Of a DNA stretch of 64,000 bases, positions 17,424-26,952 are shown in pieces (the stretch's first letter is position 1; each line of letters opens with the position of its first letter). Source of the stretch: an uncultured Paracoccaceae bacterium (GTDB taxonomy: Bacteria; Pseudomonadota; Alphaproteobacteria; Rhodobacterales; Rhodobacteraceae); assembly GCA_938092015.1 (NCBI GenBank), contig CALKOT010000022.1, positions 1 to 64,000 on the forward strand, in the 5' to 3' direction. The translations under genes and the position numbers were made by a program. The notes below the pieces were generated by a model. It saw nothing but the letters and a program-made list of their open reading frames with translations. It was not told the origin of the DNA and made no database searches.

Positions 17424-18781
17424 ATCGCGTCCGTCAGATCCTTCACCGCCTTGGCGTATGTGGCGATGATCTTGTCGCGGGACTTGTGTCGACCGCCCCG
17501 CACCATGTGCCGCCCGGCAGACCAGACATCAGTGACGACGCCTTCGCCGGCGGCGAATACAAATCCATCCAGCAACTGATCCGCACGCAAGCCGACAAGC
17601 GCGGGAGATGAACTGTCGATGGCGACAAGATCTGCCAGCGCGCCAACGCGGATGGCGCCCGCATCCCGCGCCATCGCCTGCGCGCTACCTGCTGCGGCCT
17701 TAAGATAAAGATTTTCTCCGACCGAGCCTTCGCCATCGGCCAACACATTGCGAGAAATGTCGCGCAGCCGTTGGGAATATTCCATCGTTCGCAGTTCTTC
17801 ATTCACAGAAATGCGGATGTTGCTGTCTGAACCAACGCCAAACGCGCCGCCATGGCCAAGGAAATCCACACCTTCAAAGATACCATCCCCAAGGTTCGAT
17901 TCAGTGATCGGGCACAGGCCTGCAACAGCGCCGGACTTCGCCAGGTTTTCAGTCTCAGCTGGCGTCATATGGGTGCAATGTATCAGGCACCATTTGTCGT
18001 CGATGTTCTGATTGGCCAGCAGCCATTCAACCGGTCGGGCGCCAAGCCATTCGCTGATCTCTTCAACTTCTTTTGGTTGTTCGGCGATGTGCATGTGAAT
18101 GCGGGCAGGGTCAAAGTCGCCAAGCATCGCCAGATCCTCTGGCGCGACAGCACGCATTGAATGCGGCGCAACCCCGACGCGCGCATCCGCAGGCAATGCT
18201 TTCACCGCCGTTCGCGCGCTTTCCATCAGCTTATGAAAAGCGTCCGGACCATTGCCAAAACGTTTGGCCCCACCTGCAAGTGGCTTTCTGTCCGCGCCGC
18301 CATATCGATAGAATACCGGCAGATGTGTCAGGCCAATGCCTGTCGACTCTGCCGCCGCTGCGATCTGATGGGATAACTCACCAATATCGTCATAGGCGCC
18401 ACCGCCGGGCTGATGGTGGACATAGTGGAACTCACCAACCGCAGCATATCCCGCTTCCTGCATTTCCGTGAAGGTCAGCGCCGCAATCGCTTGAATTTGA
18501 TCAGGGCTAATATGGTCAAGGAAGCGATACATCAAAGTTCGCCATGTCCAGAAACTATCGCGCCCCGTTGCGCGATGCTCAGTCATTCCCGCCATTGCCC
18601 GCTGAAAACTGTGGCTGTGCAAATTGGATAGCGCTGGAAGCAGCGTGTCGACAGATAAATCACCTGCCGCAAGTTTTGTGTCCCTCTCGATATCTGAAAT
18701 TTCACCTTCGGCAAAGCTGAGACGAACATTTTCCGCCCACCCAGCCTCCAGCCTGGCACGGCCTGCAAATATCGTTGTCAT
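17420..18781 (-). CDS. hutF: Formimidoylglutamate deiminase
   Basis: Converts N-formimino-L-glutamate to N-formyl-L-glutamate and ammonia, the first step of the two-step end of histidine degradation. 453 residues from the ATG at 18781, chosen because AAAGGA sits 6 nt upstream; the longer frame from 18805 would start inside the operator. Amidohydrolase metal motifs: NLHSHSFQRAMAGM, HIAEQPKEVEEI, IHCTHMTPAE, GVGSDSNIRISVNEELR. The product needs HutG (formylglutamate deformylase), which is not found in this window. First gene of the leftward hutFC arm. Confidence 0.95.
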   Translation of the reverse strand: MTTIFAGRARLEAGWAENVRLSFAEGEISDIERDTKLAAGDLSVDTLLPALSNLHSHSFQRAMAGMTEHRATGRDSFWTWRTLMYRFLDHISPDQIQAIAALTFTEMQEAGYAAVGEFHYVHHQPGGGAYDDIGELSHQIAAAAESTGIGLTHLPVFYRYGGADRKPLAGGAKRFGNGPDAFHKLMESARTAVKALPADARVGVAPHSMRAVAPEDLAMLGDFDPARIHMHIAEQPKEVEEISEWLGARPVEWLLANQNIDDKWCLIHCTHMTPAETENLAKSGAVAGLCPITESNLGDGIFEGVDFLGHGGAFGVGSDSNIRISVNEELRTMEYSQRLRDISRNVLADGEGSVGENLYLKAAAGSAQAMARDAGAIRVGALADLVAIDSSSPALVGLRADQLLDGFVFAAGEGVVTDVWSAGRHMVRGGRHKSRDKIIATYAKAVKDLTDAI

Positions 18782-18791
18782 GGCGCATCCT

Positions 18792-18807
18792 TTATGTATA
18801 GACATAA
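18792..18807. promoter_or_regulatory. Candidate HutC operator between hutF and hutI
   Basis: TTATGTAT-AGACATAA: 16-bp dyad with seven of eight positions per arm pairing, lying in the 71-bp divergent gap between the hutF start (18781) and the hutI start (18853). The TGTATA-type core resembles known HutC sites. Position lets one repressor dimer control both arms. Binding is inferred. Confidence 0.6.
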
Positions 18808-18852
18808 TGATCTAACACCGAAGTGACTCGCTTCGCAATAACGGAACGTTCG

Positions 18853-20049
18853 ATGCCATCCGATAAAATTCTCCTCGCCAACGTGAATGTCGCCACGATG
18901 CAATCCGGCAGCGCGGCCTATGGTATGATGACTGACGCCGCCGTGCTTTTGGATGGTGATCAAATCGAATGGGTTGGAAACGCAAAAGACGCGCCTGACC
19001 TGCCGATCACTGATCTTGGCGGGCGATTGATGACGCCCGGCTTGATCGATTGCCACACACATCTTGTCTATGGCGGGGATCGCGCCAGGGAATTTGAGAT
19101 GCGCCTTGAAGGTGCGACCTATGAGGAGGTGGCGCGTGCAGGTGGTGGCATCGTTTCAACTGTTGGCGCAACGCGCCAAGCCTCTGTTGATGACCTGCTG
19201 GGCAGCGCCCTACCCCGCGCGGATGCACTGATTGCAGAAGGCGTTACGACGTTGGAAATCAAGTCAGGCTATGGCCTGAACGAAGAGACCGAACTGAACA
19301 TGCTTCGCGCCGCGCGACGGGTCGGCGAAACCCGGCAGGTTGATGTGAAAACAACCTATCTTGGCGCTCACGCCACCCCTGCGGAATATAAGGGACGCGA
19401 CGACGACTATATTGACGAAGTCGCCATTCCAGCCCTCCGCGCCGCGCACGCGGCTGGTCTTGCAGACGCAGTCGATGGCTTTTGCGAAGGCATCGCCTTT
19501 ACGCCCGCCCAGATCGCCAGAGTGTTTGATACAGCTCGTCAGCTTGACTTACCAATAAAGCTGCATGCTGAGCAGCTGTCTAATCTGGGCGGCGCCAAAT
19601 TGGCTGCAACACGCGGCGCATTGTCATGTGATCACCTCGAATACCTTGGGGAGAATGGTGTTGAGGCGATGGCCGCTGCTGGCACCGTGGCCGTTATCCT
19701 ACCCGGGGCGTTCTTCACGTTGCGTGAAACGCAAAAGCCACCAATAGAGGCATTGAGAGCGGCGGGTGTTCCTATCGCTGTCGCAACAGATGCAAATCCG
19801 GGGTCATCGCCACTTACCTCAATCCTGCTGACGATGAACATGGCCTGCACATTGTTTCGCCTGACGCCAGAAGAAGCACTGGCGGGAGTGACCCGAATAG
19901 CTGCGCAGGCGGTGGGTCTATCTGACCGAGGCGTTATTGCGCCTGGCATGCGAGCAGATCTTGCGATTTGGGACGTGAAGCGACCGGGCGAGCTGGCCTA
20001 TCGCATGGGGTTCAATCCATTGCATCGCCGCATATTTGGAGGCGTCTGA
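18853..20049 (+). CDS. hutI: Imidazolonepropionase
   Basis: Hydrolyses 4-imidazolone-5-propanoate to N-formimino-L-glutamate, third step of histidine degradation. 398 residues from the ATG at 18853 (GGAA 6 nt upstream); a GTG ten codons earlier is less likely. Amidohydrolase fold with [20 protein letters not shown] (metal HxH and substrate loop), [24 protein letters not shown] and [14 protein letters not shown]. First gene of the rightward hut arm; its TGA overlaps the hutH ATG by 1 nt. Confidence 0.96.
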   Translation: MPSDKILLANVNVATMQSGSAAYGMMTDAAVLLDGDQIEWVGNAKDAPDLPITDLGGRLMTPGLIDCHTHLVYGGDRAREFEMRLEGATYEEVARAGGGIVSTVGATRQASVDDLLGSALPRADALIAEGVTTLEIKSGYGLNEETELNMLRAARRVGETRQVDVKTTYLGAHATPAEYKGRDDDYIDEVAIPALRAAHAAGLADAVDGFCEGIAFTPAQIARVFDTARQLDLPIKLHAEQLSNLGGAKLAATRGALSCDHLEYLGENGVEAMAAAGTVAVILPGAFFTLRETQKPPIEALRAAGVPIAVATDANPGSSPLTSILLTMNMACTLFRLTPEEALAGVTRIAAQAVGLSDRGVIAPGMRADLAIWDVKRPGELAYRMGFNPLHRRIFGGV

Positions 20050-21584
20050 TGACCATTCTAACACCAGGCGCGACGCCGCTGTCGCAGTTAGAAACGATGT
20101 ATTGGGAAAATGAGGCCGCCAAACTTGATCCTGTTTGCCGTCCGGCGGTTGAAGCCGCCGCCGTGCGGATCGCAACGGCTGCTGCAGGTGGCGTGCCTGT
20201 CTACGGCGTCAACACCGGGTTTGGAAAACTCGCCAGCGTTACGATTGCTCCCGAAGATACAGCGCAACTGCAACGCAATTTGATCCTCAGCCATTGCAGC
20301 GGCGTCGGTGATCCGATCCCCGCCCGGATGACACGCCTTATGATGGCGCTGAAGTTATTGTCGCTTGGCCGTGGCGCGTCAGGCGTTCGGTGGGATGTGA
20401 TTGAGTTGATGACCGAAATGCTGGCCAAGCAGGTCACGCCAGTTGTGCCCTGTCAGGGGTCAGTTGGCGCGTCTGGTGATCTTGCGCCACTTGCCCATAT
20501 GGCCGCAGCAATGATCGGTGAAGGCGAGGCGGAATTTGATGGCAAGCGGATGGCCGGTGGCGCTGCATTAGCAGCCGCAGGGCTGACACCGGTTGAGCTT
20601 GGCCCAAAAGAAGGGCTAGCGCTGATAAACGGCACGCAATTCTCAACAGCCTTCGCTTTGGCCGGTTTGTTCGAAGCATGGCGAGCTGCAGAGGCGGCGC
20701 TGGTAGTCTCTTCGCTTTCAACTGACGCTATCATGGGGTCGACCGCCCCACTGCAACCGGGCATCCATTCCATCCGGGGTCATGCTGGCCAGATGCATGC
20801 TGCAGCGGCAATGCGCGCCCTGCTTGATGGCTCAGCCATTCGCGACAGCCATCGCGAAGATGACAGCCGCGTGCAGGACCCGTACTGCATTCGCTGCCAG
20901 CCGCAGGTAACTGGCGCCGCAATGGACGTACTTCGACAGTCTGCGCAAACGCTTGAGATCGAAGCCAACGCTGCGACGGACAACCCTTTGATCCTCGAAG
21001 AAACAGGCGACATCGTCTCTGGTGGCAACTTCCATGCAGAACCAGTTGGCTTCGCCGCAGACATGATTGCTTTAGCGGCGTCCGAAATCGGGGCGATTTC
21101 GCAGCGGCGGATTGCGCTGATGGTCGATCCAACGTTGTCGTTCGATCTGCCACCATTTCTGACGCCCAATCCTGGCCTGAATTCCGGCCTGATGATCGCC
21201 GAAGTTACAGCGGCCGCGTTGATGAGCGAGAACAAGCACCTTGCAAATCCTTGCGTCACTGACTCAACCCCGACATCAGCCAATCAGGAAGATCATGTGT
21301 CGATGGCGGCCCATGGTGCGCGGCGGCTTATCCCGATGGCGAAAAACCTACGCGCCATTATTGGAATTGAGCTGCTTTGCGCGGCCCAAGGCGTTGAACA
21401 TAGGGCGCCGTTGACAACCAGCGGTCCATTGCAGGCGGCGCTTGCCACTTTGCGCCGTAGGATCGAACCGTTGGGTGAGGACAGGTATCTGGCGCCTGAC
21501 CTCGAAACATCGGCTGGTTTCATCGCTGACCGGTCACTGGTCGCGGCCACAGGCGTCACAATGCCCGCCTTGTTACAGGAATGA
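20049..21584 (+). CDS. hutH: Histidine ammonia-lyase
   Basis: Removes ammonia from L-histidine to give urocanate. 511 residues from the ATG at 20049 (TGATG overlap with hutI), close to the family length. [14 protein letters not shown] at 137-150 holds Ala141-Ser142-Gly143, which cyclise to the MIO electrophile. Other family marks: [12 protein letters not shown] near the N-terminus, [31 protein letters not shown] and [10 protein letters not shown]. Its end overlaps the start region of the small exported protein. Confidence 0.97.
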   Translation: MTILTPGATPLSQLETMYWENEAAKLDPVCRPAVEAAAVRIATAAAGGVPVYGVNTGFGKLASVTIAPEDTAQLQRNLILSHCSGVGDPIPARMTRLMMALKLLSLGRGASGVRWDVIELMTEMLAKQVTPVVPCQGSVGASGDLAPLAHMAAAMIGEGEAEFDGKRMAGGAALAAAGLTPVELGPKEGLALINGTQFSTAFALAGLFEAWRAAEAALVVSSLSTDAIMGSTAPLQPGIHSIRGHAGQMHAAAAMRALLDGSAIRDSHREDDSRVQDPYCIRCQPQVTGAAMDVLRQSAQTLEIEANAATDNPLILEETGDIVSGGNFHAEPVGFAADMIALAASEIGAISQRRIALMVDPTLSFDLPPFLTPNPGLNSGLMIAEVTAAALMSENKHLANPCVTDSTPTSANQEDHVSMAAHGARRLIPMAKNLRAIIGIELLCAAQGVEHRAPLTTSGPLQAALATLRRRIEPLGEDRYLAPDLETSAGFIADRSLVAATGVTMPALLQE

Positions 21585-21586
21585 TC

Positions 21587-21922
21587 ATGTTTCGCACTGC
21601 ATTCGTCCTGCTGCTGCTCACCTCTTCTCTATCTGCCGAAGAACGCAAACTAAGCGACGCAGAGATTGAGGCCCTGCTGCCTACCATCGTAGCGCTGGGC
21701 GAAGATACACGTCAGACATTCTCTGCCAGAGGGGCCACGACATATTCCGATCGCGGACGCGACAGCTATGGAAGTTGGGCTGCACGCGGCGATCGGTATT
21801 GCAGCCAATGGCCGTCTGCCAACGGCTGGGCCTGCTATGACGTGCTGGTCGACAGCGACACGCTGATCTGGGTCGGTGACAGCGGCAATCGCACAATTAC
21901 CACTATGAAACCGAAGGGATAA
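21587..21922 (+). CDS. Small exported protein of unknown function inside the hut operon
   Basis: 111 residues from the ATG at 21587 (a second ATG at 21581 overlaps the hutH stop). A signal peptide is clear (MFRTAFVLLLLTSSLSA, cleavage near Ala17). The mature part has a helical stretch and then a tryptophan/glycine-rich region with two cysteines, GDRYCSQWPSANGWACYDV, probably a disulfide-bonded small beta domain. I do not recognise it as a Hut enzyme. It sits 2 nt after hutH and 3 nt before hutU, so it is made with the operon. A periplasmic role linked to histidine or urocanate sensing or uptake is possible but unsupported. Confidence 0.75.
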   Translation: MFRTAFVLLLLTSSLSAEERKLSDAEIEALLPTIVALGEDTRQTFSARGATTYSDRGRDSYGSWAARGDRYCSQWPSANGWACYDVLVDSDTLIWVGDSGNRTITTMKPKG

Positions 21923-21925
21923 GCC

Positions 21926-23596
21926 ATGCTTGATCGCAAGAACATCCGCGAAGTCCGCGCGCCTGAAGGGCCAGAACTGAATTGCAAAACCTGGCAAACC
22001 GAAGCGCCAATGCGGATGTTGATGAACAACCTGCATCCCGATGTGGCCGAAAACCCGCATGAGCTGGTTGTATATGGCGGCATTGGTCGTGCAGCCCGGT
22101 CCTGGGGTGACTTTGACCGCATGGTTGCAACGCTGAAGACGCTGGAAGACAGCGAAACGCTGATTGTCCAGTCGGGCCGTCCTGTTGCTGTCATCCGCAC
22201 CCACGAGGATGCACCGCGTGTGCTGATCGCCAACTCGAACCTGGTGCCTCATTGGGCGAACTGGGACCATTTCAATGAACTCGATCAAAAGGGCCTGATG
22301 ATGTACGGTCAGATGACCGCTGGGTCGTGGATCTACATCGGCACGCAGGGCATTGTTCAGGGCACATACGAGACATTTGTTGAGGCTGGGCGTCAGCACT
22401 ATGACGGCGACCTAACCGGCAAATGGATACTGACGGCGGGCCTGGGCGGAATGGGCGGCGCGCAACCGCTGGCGGCTGTATTCGCCGGGGCGAGTTGTTT
22501 GGCTGTAGAATGCAATCCGGACAGCATCGATTTCCGTCTGCGCACCAAGTATCTCGACGAAAAAGCTGAAACGCTGGACGAGGCGTTGGCGATGATTGAT
22601 CGCTGGACCAAGGCAGGTGAGGCAAAATCTGTTGGCTTGCTTGGTAATGCGGCCGACATTTTCCCCGAATTGATAAAACGCGGCGTGCGCCCCGACATGG
22701 TGACGGATCAAACTTCGGCTCACGATCCACTGAACGGTTACCTGCCGCAGGGCTGGTCCTTAGGCGAAGCTCGGGCAAAGCGCGAAACTGATCCCAAAGC
22801 GGTTGAGGCTGCGGCGCGTGCATCAATGAAAGTCCACGTTCAGGCGATGGTCGACTTTTGGAATGCCGGCGTCCCAACACTGGATTACGGCAACAACATC
22901 CGGCAGGTCGCGCTGGAAGAAGGCTTGAAAAACGCTTTCGCATTTCCAGGCTTCGTTCCAGCCTACATACGCCCCTTGTTTTGCCGAGGCATCGGTCCAT
23001 TCCGTTGGTGCGCGCTGTCTGGCGATCCGGAAGATATCTACAAAACCGACGCCAAGATGAAGGAGCTGTTTCCAGATAACACGCACTTGCACCAGTGGCT
23101 CGACATGGCAAGCGAACGGATCGCCTTTCAGGGCCTGCCAGCGCGGATCTGCTGGATCGGTCTAGGAGATCGGCACAAAGCAGGCCTCGCATTCAATGAA
23201 ATGGTGCGAAATGGCGAACTGAAGGCGCCTGTTGTGATTGGGCGGGATCATCTCGATTCCGGTTCAGTTGCATCCCCTAACCGCGAAACTGAAGCAATGA
23301 AGGATGGTTCTGACGCCGTGTCGGACTGGCCGCTGTTGAATGCGTTAATCTCAACGGCATCAGGCGCAACATGGGTGTCGCTTCATCATGGTGGCGGCGT
23401 TGGCATGGGCTTCAGTCAGCATGCAGGTCTGGTGGTCGTAGCAGACGGCACAGAAGGTGCTGATCGAAAGTTGGAACGCGTGCTATGGAACGACCCGGCT
23501 TCTGGTGTCTGGCGTCATGCCGATGCTGGCTACGAGGACGCGGTTGCTTGCGCCGAAGAACATGGTCTGCGACTTCCGACCATTCTTGGAAATTGA
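21926..23596 (+). CDS. hutU: Urocanate hydratase
   Basis: Adds water to urocanate to give imidazolonepropionate using a tightly bound NAD+. 556 residues, standard length. [12 protein letters not shown]-type sequence appears as [20 protein letters not shown]; the NAD site is [19 protein letters not shown]; further marks are [19 protein letters not shown] and [20 protein letters not shown]. Last hut gene of the rightward arm. The 126 bp after it lead to an aldehyde dehydrogenase; no hutG or histidine transporter follows. Confidence 0.97.
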   Translation: MLDRKNIREVRAPEGPELNCKTWQTEAPMRMLMNNLHPDVAENPHELVVYGGIGRAARSWGDFDRMVATLKTLEDSETLIVQSGRPVAVIRTHEDAPRVLIANSNLVPHWANWDHFNELDQKGLMMYGQMTAGSWIYIGTQGIVQGTYETFVEAGRQHYDGDLTGKWILTAGLGGMGGAQPLAAVFAGASCLAVECNPDSIDFRLRTKYLDEKAETLDEALAMIDRWTKAGEAKSVGLLGNAADIFPELIKRGVRPDMVTDQTSAHDPLNGYLPQGWSLGEARAKRETDPKAVEAAARASMKVHVQAMVDFWNAGVPTLDYGNNIRQVALEEGLKNAFAFPGFVPAYIRPLFCRGIGPFRWCALSGDPEDIYKTDAKMKELFPDNTHLHQWLDMASERIAFQGLPARICWIGLGDRHKAGLAFNEMVRNGELKAPVVIGRDHLDSGSVASPNRETEAMKDGSDAVSDWPLLNALISTASGATWVSLHHGGGVGMGFSQHAGLVVVADGTEGADRKLERVLWNDPASGVWRHADAGYEDAVACAEEHGLRLPTILGN

Positions 23597-23722
23597 ACGG
23601 ACATTCCCGATCCCGAGGTTAGGGCTCGCAAACCTATGGCTCAATGGTGAGGTTGCGGCGCGTCAGGATGGACAGGTCGCCGCCTCACCCGTCTAATGCG
23701 CCGAATTCTGAGCGAGGATAAC

Positions 23723-25177
23723 ATGGGCGCGCCTGAACTTTGGTTTGATAGCAGTCACATTCTGATCGGCGGCGTTTGGCGCTCTTGCGCGAGCGGTGAG
23801 ACTTTGTCGCTGGAAAACCCTTCCACCGGCGGAACAATCGGCGATATCGCGCGTGGGACGGATGTTGATATCGATGAAGCCGTCGCTGCCGCCGAGGCGG
23901 CGCTGGCGGGCGATTGGGGCCGCTGGACAGCGGCGGAGCGTGGCCGCGCCATGATGAAAATGGGCCGCATGGTCCTGGAACGCGCTGACGATCTGGCGGC
24001 CATTGAAGCGGCCGATGTCGGCAAGCCGCTTAAGCAAGCTCGGGCCGATGCGGTGGCGTTGGCGCGATATCTTGAATTCTATGGTGGCGCGGCGGACAAG
24101 GTTATGGGTGAGACGATCCCTTACCTCGATGGTTACACCGTCTATACATTGCGAGAACCGCATGGCGTGACAGGCCATATCGTGCCCTGGAACTATCCAA
24201 TGCAAATCATTGGCCGTTCTGTCGGCGCATCGCTGGCGATGGGTAACGCATGCGTTTTGAAACCATCGGAAGAGGCGTGTCTGACCGCCCTCGCCTTCGC
24301 AGCTTTGGCCGAAGAGGCAGGATTGCCAGCAGGTGCGATCAACGTGGTGCCGGGTCTTGGGGCTGAGGCCGGCGCGGCGCTATCTTCGCACAAGGGCATC
24401 CGACATGTTTCTTTCACTGGCTCGGTCGGCGTCGGCAAACTGATCCAGATTTCCGCCGCGGAAAACATCGTTCCTGTGACGCTGGAACTAGGCGGCAAGT
24501 CGCCTCAGGTCGTCTTCGAGGATGCCGACATCGACAAAGCGCTGCCCTTTCTGGTGAACGCTGGGATACAGAATGCGGGCCAGACATGCTCCGCCTCGTC
24601 CCGCATCCTGGTTCATCGCAGCATCCACGATCAGGTCGTATCGCGGATGGCGGCGCGATACGTTGAGCTTCGCGTCGGACCTGCACCGCAGGATCTGGAT
24701 GTTGGCCCGCTAATTTCGGCCCGTCAGAAAGGTATCGTGGATGGGTTCCTTAATATGGCGGGCGATCTTGAGGTCGCTGGCGCCGGACAGATCATCAATG
24801 ACGCACCAGACGGCGGCCATTACGTGCGCCCGACCCTGCTGACCGGCGCGACGCCGGACCACAAGTTGGCGCAGGATGAAATTTTCGGCCCGGTGCAAGT
24901 TGTCGTCCCATTTGATGACGAAGATCAGGCCACTACCATCGCCAACGGCACTGACTATGGCCTTGTCGCCAGTGTGTGGAGCCGTGATGGTGGCCGCCAG
25001 ATGCGCATGGCCAAGAAGCTGCGTGCTGGACAGGTATTTCTTAACAATTACGGCGCTGGCGGCGGTGTGGAGTTGCCTTTCGGGGGCACAGGCCTGTCAG
25101 GCCATGGCCGCGAAAAGGGCTTTGAAGCGCTCTACGGATTTTCAACACTAAAGACCGTCGCGGCGCATCACGGGTAG
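23723..25177 (+). CDS. NAD(P)-dependent aldehyde dehydrogenase
   Basis: 484 residues from the ATG at 23723, chosen because GAGGA lies just upstream; nine extra codons are possible. Catalytic Cys289 in GQTCSAS, general base Glu255 in TLELGGKSP, Asn157 in VPWNYPMQ, and the cofactor loop FTGSVGVGKLI are all present. It resembles betaine/aminobutyraldehyde-type dehydrogenases, but the aldehyde is not known. It heads a three-gene unit with the SDR (9 bp gap) and the P1 peptidase, downstream of the hut genes and in the same direction. Confidence 0.93.
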   Translation: MGAPELWFDSSHILIGGVWRSCASGETLSLENPSTGGTIGDIARGTDVDIDEAVAAAEAALAGDWGRWTAAERGRAMMKMGRMVLERADDLAAIEAADVGKPLKQARADAVALARYLEFYGGAADKVMGETIPYLDGYTVYTLREPHGVTGHIVPWNYPMQIIGRSVGASLAMGNACVLKPSEEACLTALAFAALAEEAGLPAGAINVVPGLGAEAGAALSSHKGIRHVSFTGSVGVGKLIQISAAENIVPVTLELGGKSPQVVFEDADIDKALPFLVNAGIQNAGQTCSASSRILVHRSIHDQVVSRMAARYVELRVGPAPQDLDVGPLISARQKGIVDGFLNMAGDLEVAGAGQIINDAPDGGHYVRPTLLTGATPDHKLAQDEIFGPVQVVVPFDDEDQATTIANGTDYGLVASVWSRDGGRQMRMAKKLRAGQVFLNNYGAGGGVELPFGGTGLSGHGREKGFEALYGFSTLKTVAAHHG

Positions 25178-25186
25178 GAGAACAAC

Positions 25187-25933
25187 ATGAGACTTGAAGG
25201 TAAAACGGCCATCATCACAGGTGGTGCGCAAGGGTTTGGCGGCGGCATCGTTGACAAGTTCATCGCTGAAGGCGCCAAAGTGCTGGTCGCCGATATTCAA
25301 GGCGACAAAGCCCGCGCGAAAGCAGCGGAGGTTGGTAATGCAGCAACGCCCTGCGAAGTCGATGTCGCAGATAATGGCAGCGTCAAGGCAATGATGGATA
25401 CAGCGATGGAGGCCTTTGGCCATGTCGATATCATAGTGAATAACGCCGGCGTTACCCATCTGCCAACGCTGATGGAAGATGTCGAAGATGACATGTTCGA
25501 CCGCGTTATGGCGGTGAACTGCAAATCCATCTACCTCGCCGCCCGGCATTTTGTGCCGCACATGAAATCACGAGGAACCGGGTCGATCATCAACGTCGCT
25601 TCGACTGCTGGCCTTAGTCCCCGCCCAAAGCTGAACTGGTATAATGCATCAAAAGGTTGGGTGATCACGGCGACCAAGGCAATGGCTGTGGAACTGGCGC
25701 CAGCAGGCATTCGGGTGAATGCACTTTGCCCTGTAGCAGGTGAAACTCCGCTACTGTCTAGTTTCATGGGCGAAGACACGCCGGAAATGCGAGCCAAGTT
25801 CCTTGCGACCATTCCATTGGGCCGGTTTTCAACAGCGGAAGATATGGGCAATTGCGCTTGCTTCCTCGCCTCTGACGAAGCGTCGATGGTCACCGGTGTG
25901 GCGATGGAAGTTGATGGCGGTCGTTGCATCTGA
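25187..25933 (+). CDS. SDR-family oxidoreductase
   Basis: Classical short-chain dehydrogenase, 248 residues. Cofactor motif TGGAQGFGGGI at the N-terminus, NNAG (VNNAGVTH), catalytic serine in NVASTAG, and YNASKGW holding Tyr and Lys. C-terminus ends MEVDGGRCI in the usual SDR way. AGGAG precedes the ATG. Its stop overlaps the start of the P1 peptidase by 1 nt. The substrate is unknown; pairing with the aldehyde dehydrogenase suggests sequential alcohol to aldehyde to acid oxidation. Confidence 0.92.
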   Translation: MRLEGKTAIITGGAQGFGGGIVDKFIAEGAKVLVADIQGDKARAKAAEVGNAATPCEVDVADNGSVKAMMDTAMEAFGHVDIIVNNAGVTHLPTLMEDVEDDMFDRVMAVNCKSIYLAARHFVPHMKSRGTGSIINVASTAGLSPRPKLNWYNASKGWVITATKAMAVELAPAGIRVNALCPVAGETPLLSSFMGEDTPEMRAKFLATIPLGRFSTAEDMGNCACFLASDEASMVTGVAMEVDGGRCI

Positions 25934-26952
25934 TGCAGGCGGGCCCACGCAACCTGATCACCGATGTACCTGGCTTGCTGGTTGGCAACGCAGAGGATCA
26001 CAAAGTCAAAACTGGTGTGACGGTGCTTACAGCAGACGCGCCGTTTACTGCGGCCGTCAATGTGATGGGCGGTGCACCCGGTACGCGGGAAACTGATCTG
26101 CTGGCGCCAGACAAAATGGTCCAACAAGTGGATGCGTTGTGCTTGGCAGGTGGATCAGCCTTTGGCTTGGATGCAGGTAGCGGCGTAATGGATGCGCTTG
26201 CCGAAGCGGGCCGCGGCCACGCTGTCGGACCAGCGCGCATACCTATCGTGCCAGGTGCGATCTTGTTTGATTTGCTGAATGGCGGCGACAAAGCGTGGGG
26301 TAAAAACCCTTACAACAAACTCGGGCGTGAGGCCTTAAGTGCAGTCGATGAGGCGTTTGAGCTGGGCACGAGCGGCGCCGGAGTTGGTGCAACTACGGCT
26401 AACCTGAAAGGTGGCTTGGGGTCTGCATCCTTGCGCTTACCAAACGGCGGAATAGTCGGTGCGCTGGTTGCGGTGAACGCACTGGGCGGCGCCACAGTGC
26501 CCGGCCATCCTCATTTCTGGGCCGCACCTTGGGAGGTCGACGATGAATTTGGTGAGCTTGGTCCCTGCCCTAACAAACCTGATCTTGCTGATACATTCCG
26601 CACAAAGACTGCATCACTTAAGGCGAACCAGAATACCAGCATTGCCATTGTGGCGACTGATATCGCTTTTGATCAGGCTGAACTGACACGCGTCGCCACG
26701 GCGGCGCAGGATGGAATGGCGCGAGCATTGGCGCCATCACATACGCTGGCTGATGGCGATCTGGTATTTGCGGTCTCCACCAGCACGCGCCAACCAGATA
26801 ACCGGCTGGCGGAGAATGCTATGGCGGGCCACGCTGTTGCGATCTGCCTGAGCCGAGCAATTGCCCGCGGTGTCTATGAAGCCACTGCGGCGGGAGATGA
26901 TATTTTCCCGACCTGGAAGGATTGGTCTTCTAGCGTTTCAGGTATGGCATAA
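25933..26952 (+). CDS. P1-family peptidase (DmpA-like, S58)
   Basis: 339 residues from the ATG at 25933, which overlaps the SDR stop (TGATG). Members are made as a precursor that cleaves itself so that a Ser or Thr becomes the N-terminal nucleophile; here KGGLGSASLRLP gives the Gly-Ser cleavage site. Other marks are ITDVPGLLVGNAED at the start, LAGGSAFGLDAGSGVMDAL and the NTSIAIVATDIAFDQAELTR stretch. Known members act as D-aminopeptidases or beta-peptidyl hydrolases; the substrate here is open. Its last 23 bp overlap the end of gltX on the other strand. Confidence 0.92.
   Translation: MQAGPRNLITDVPGLLVGNAEDHKVKTGVTVLTADAPFTAAVNVMGGAPGTRETDLLAPDKMVQQVDALCLAGGSAFGLDAGSGVMDALAEAGRGHAVGPARIPIVPGAILFDLLNGGDKAWGKNPYNKLGREALSAVDEAFELGTSGAGVGATTANLKGGLGSASLRLPNGGIVGALVAVNALGGATVPGHPHFWAAPWEVDDEFGELGPCPNKPDLADTFRTKTASLKANQNTSIAIVATDIAFDQAELTRVATAAQDGMARALAPSHTLADGDLVFAVSTSTRQPDNRLAENAMAGHAVAICLSRAIARGVYEATAAGDDIFPTWKDWSSSVSGMA

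Noticed and set aside
23597-23722. Remnant of an amidohydrolase C-terminus after hutU
   Set aside because: A frame ending LANLWLNGEVAARQDGQ looks faintly like the tail of such enzymes, but it is short and overlaps hutU in another frame; not enough to call.
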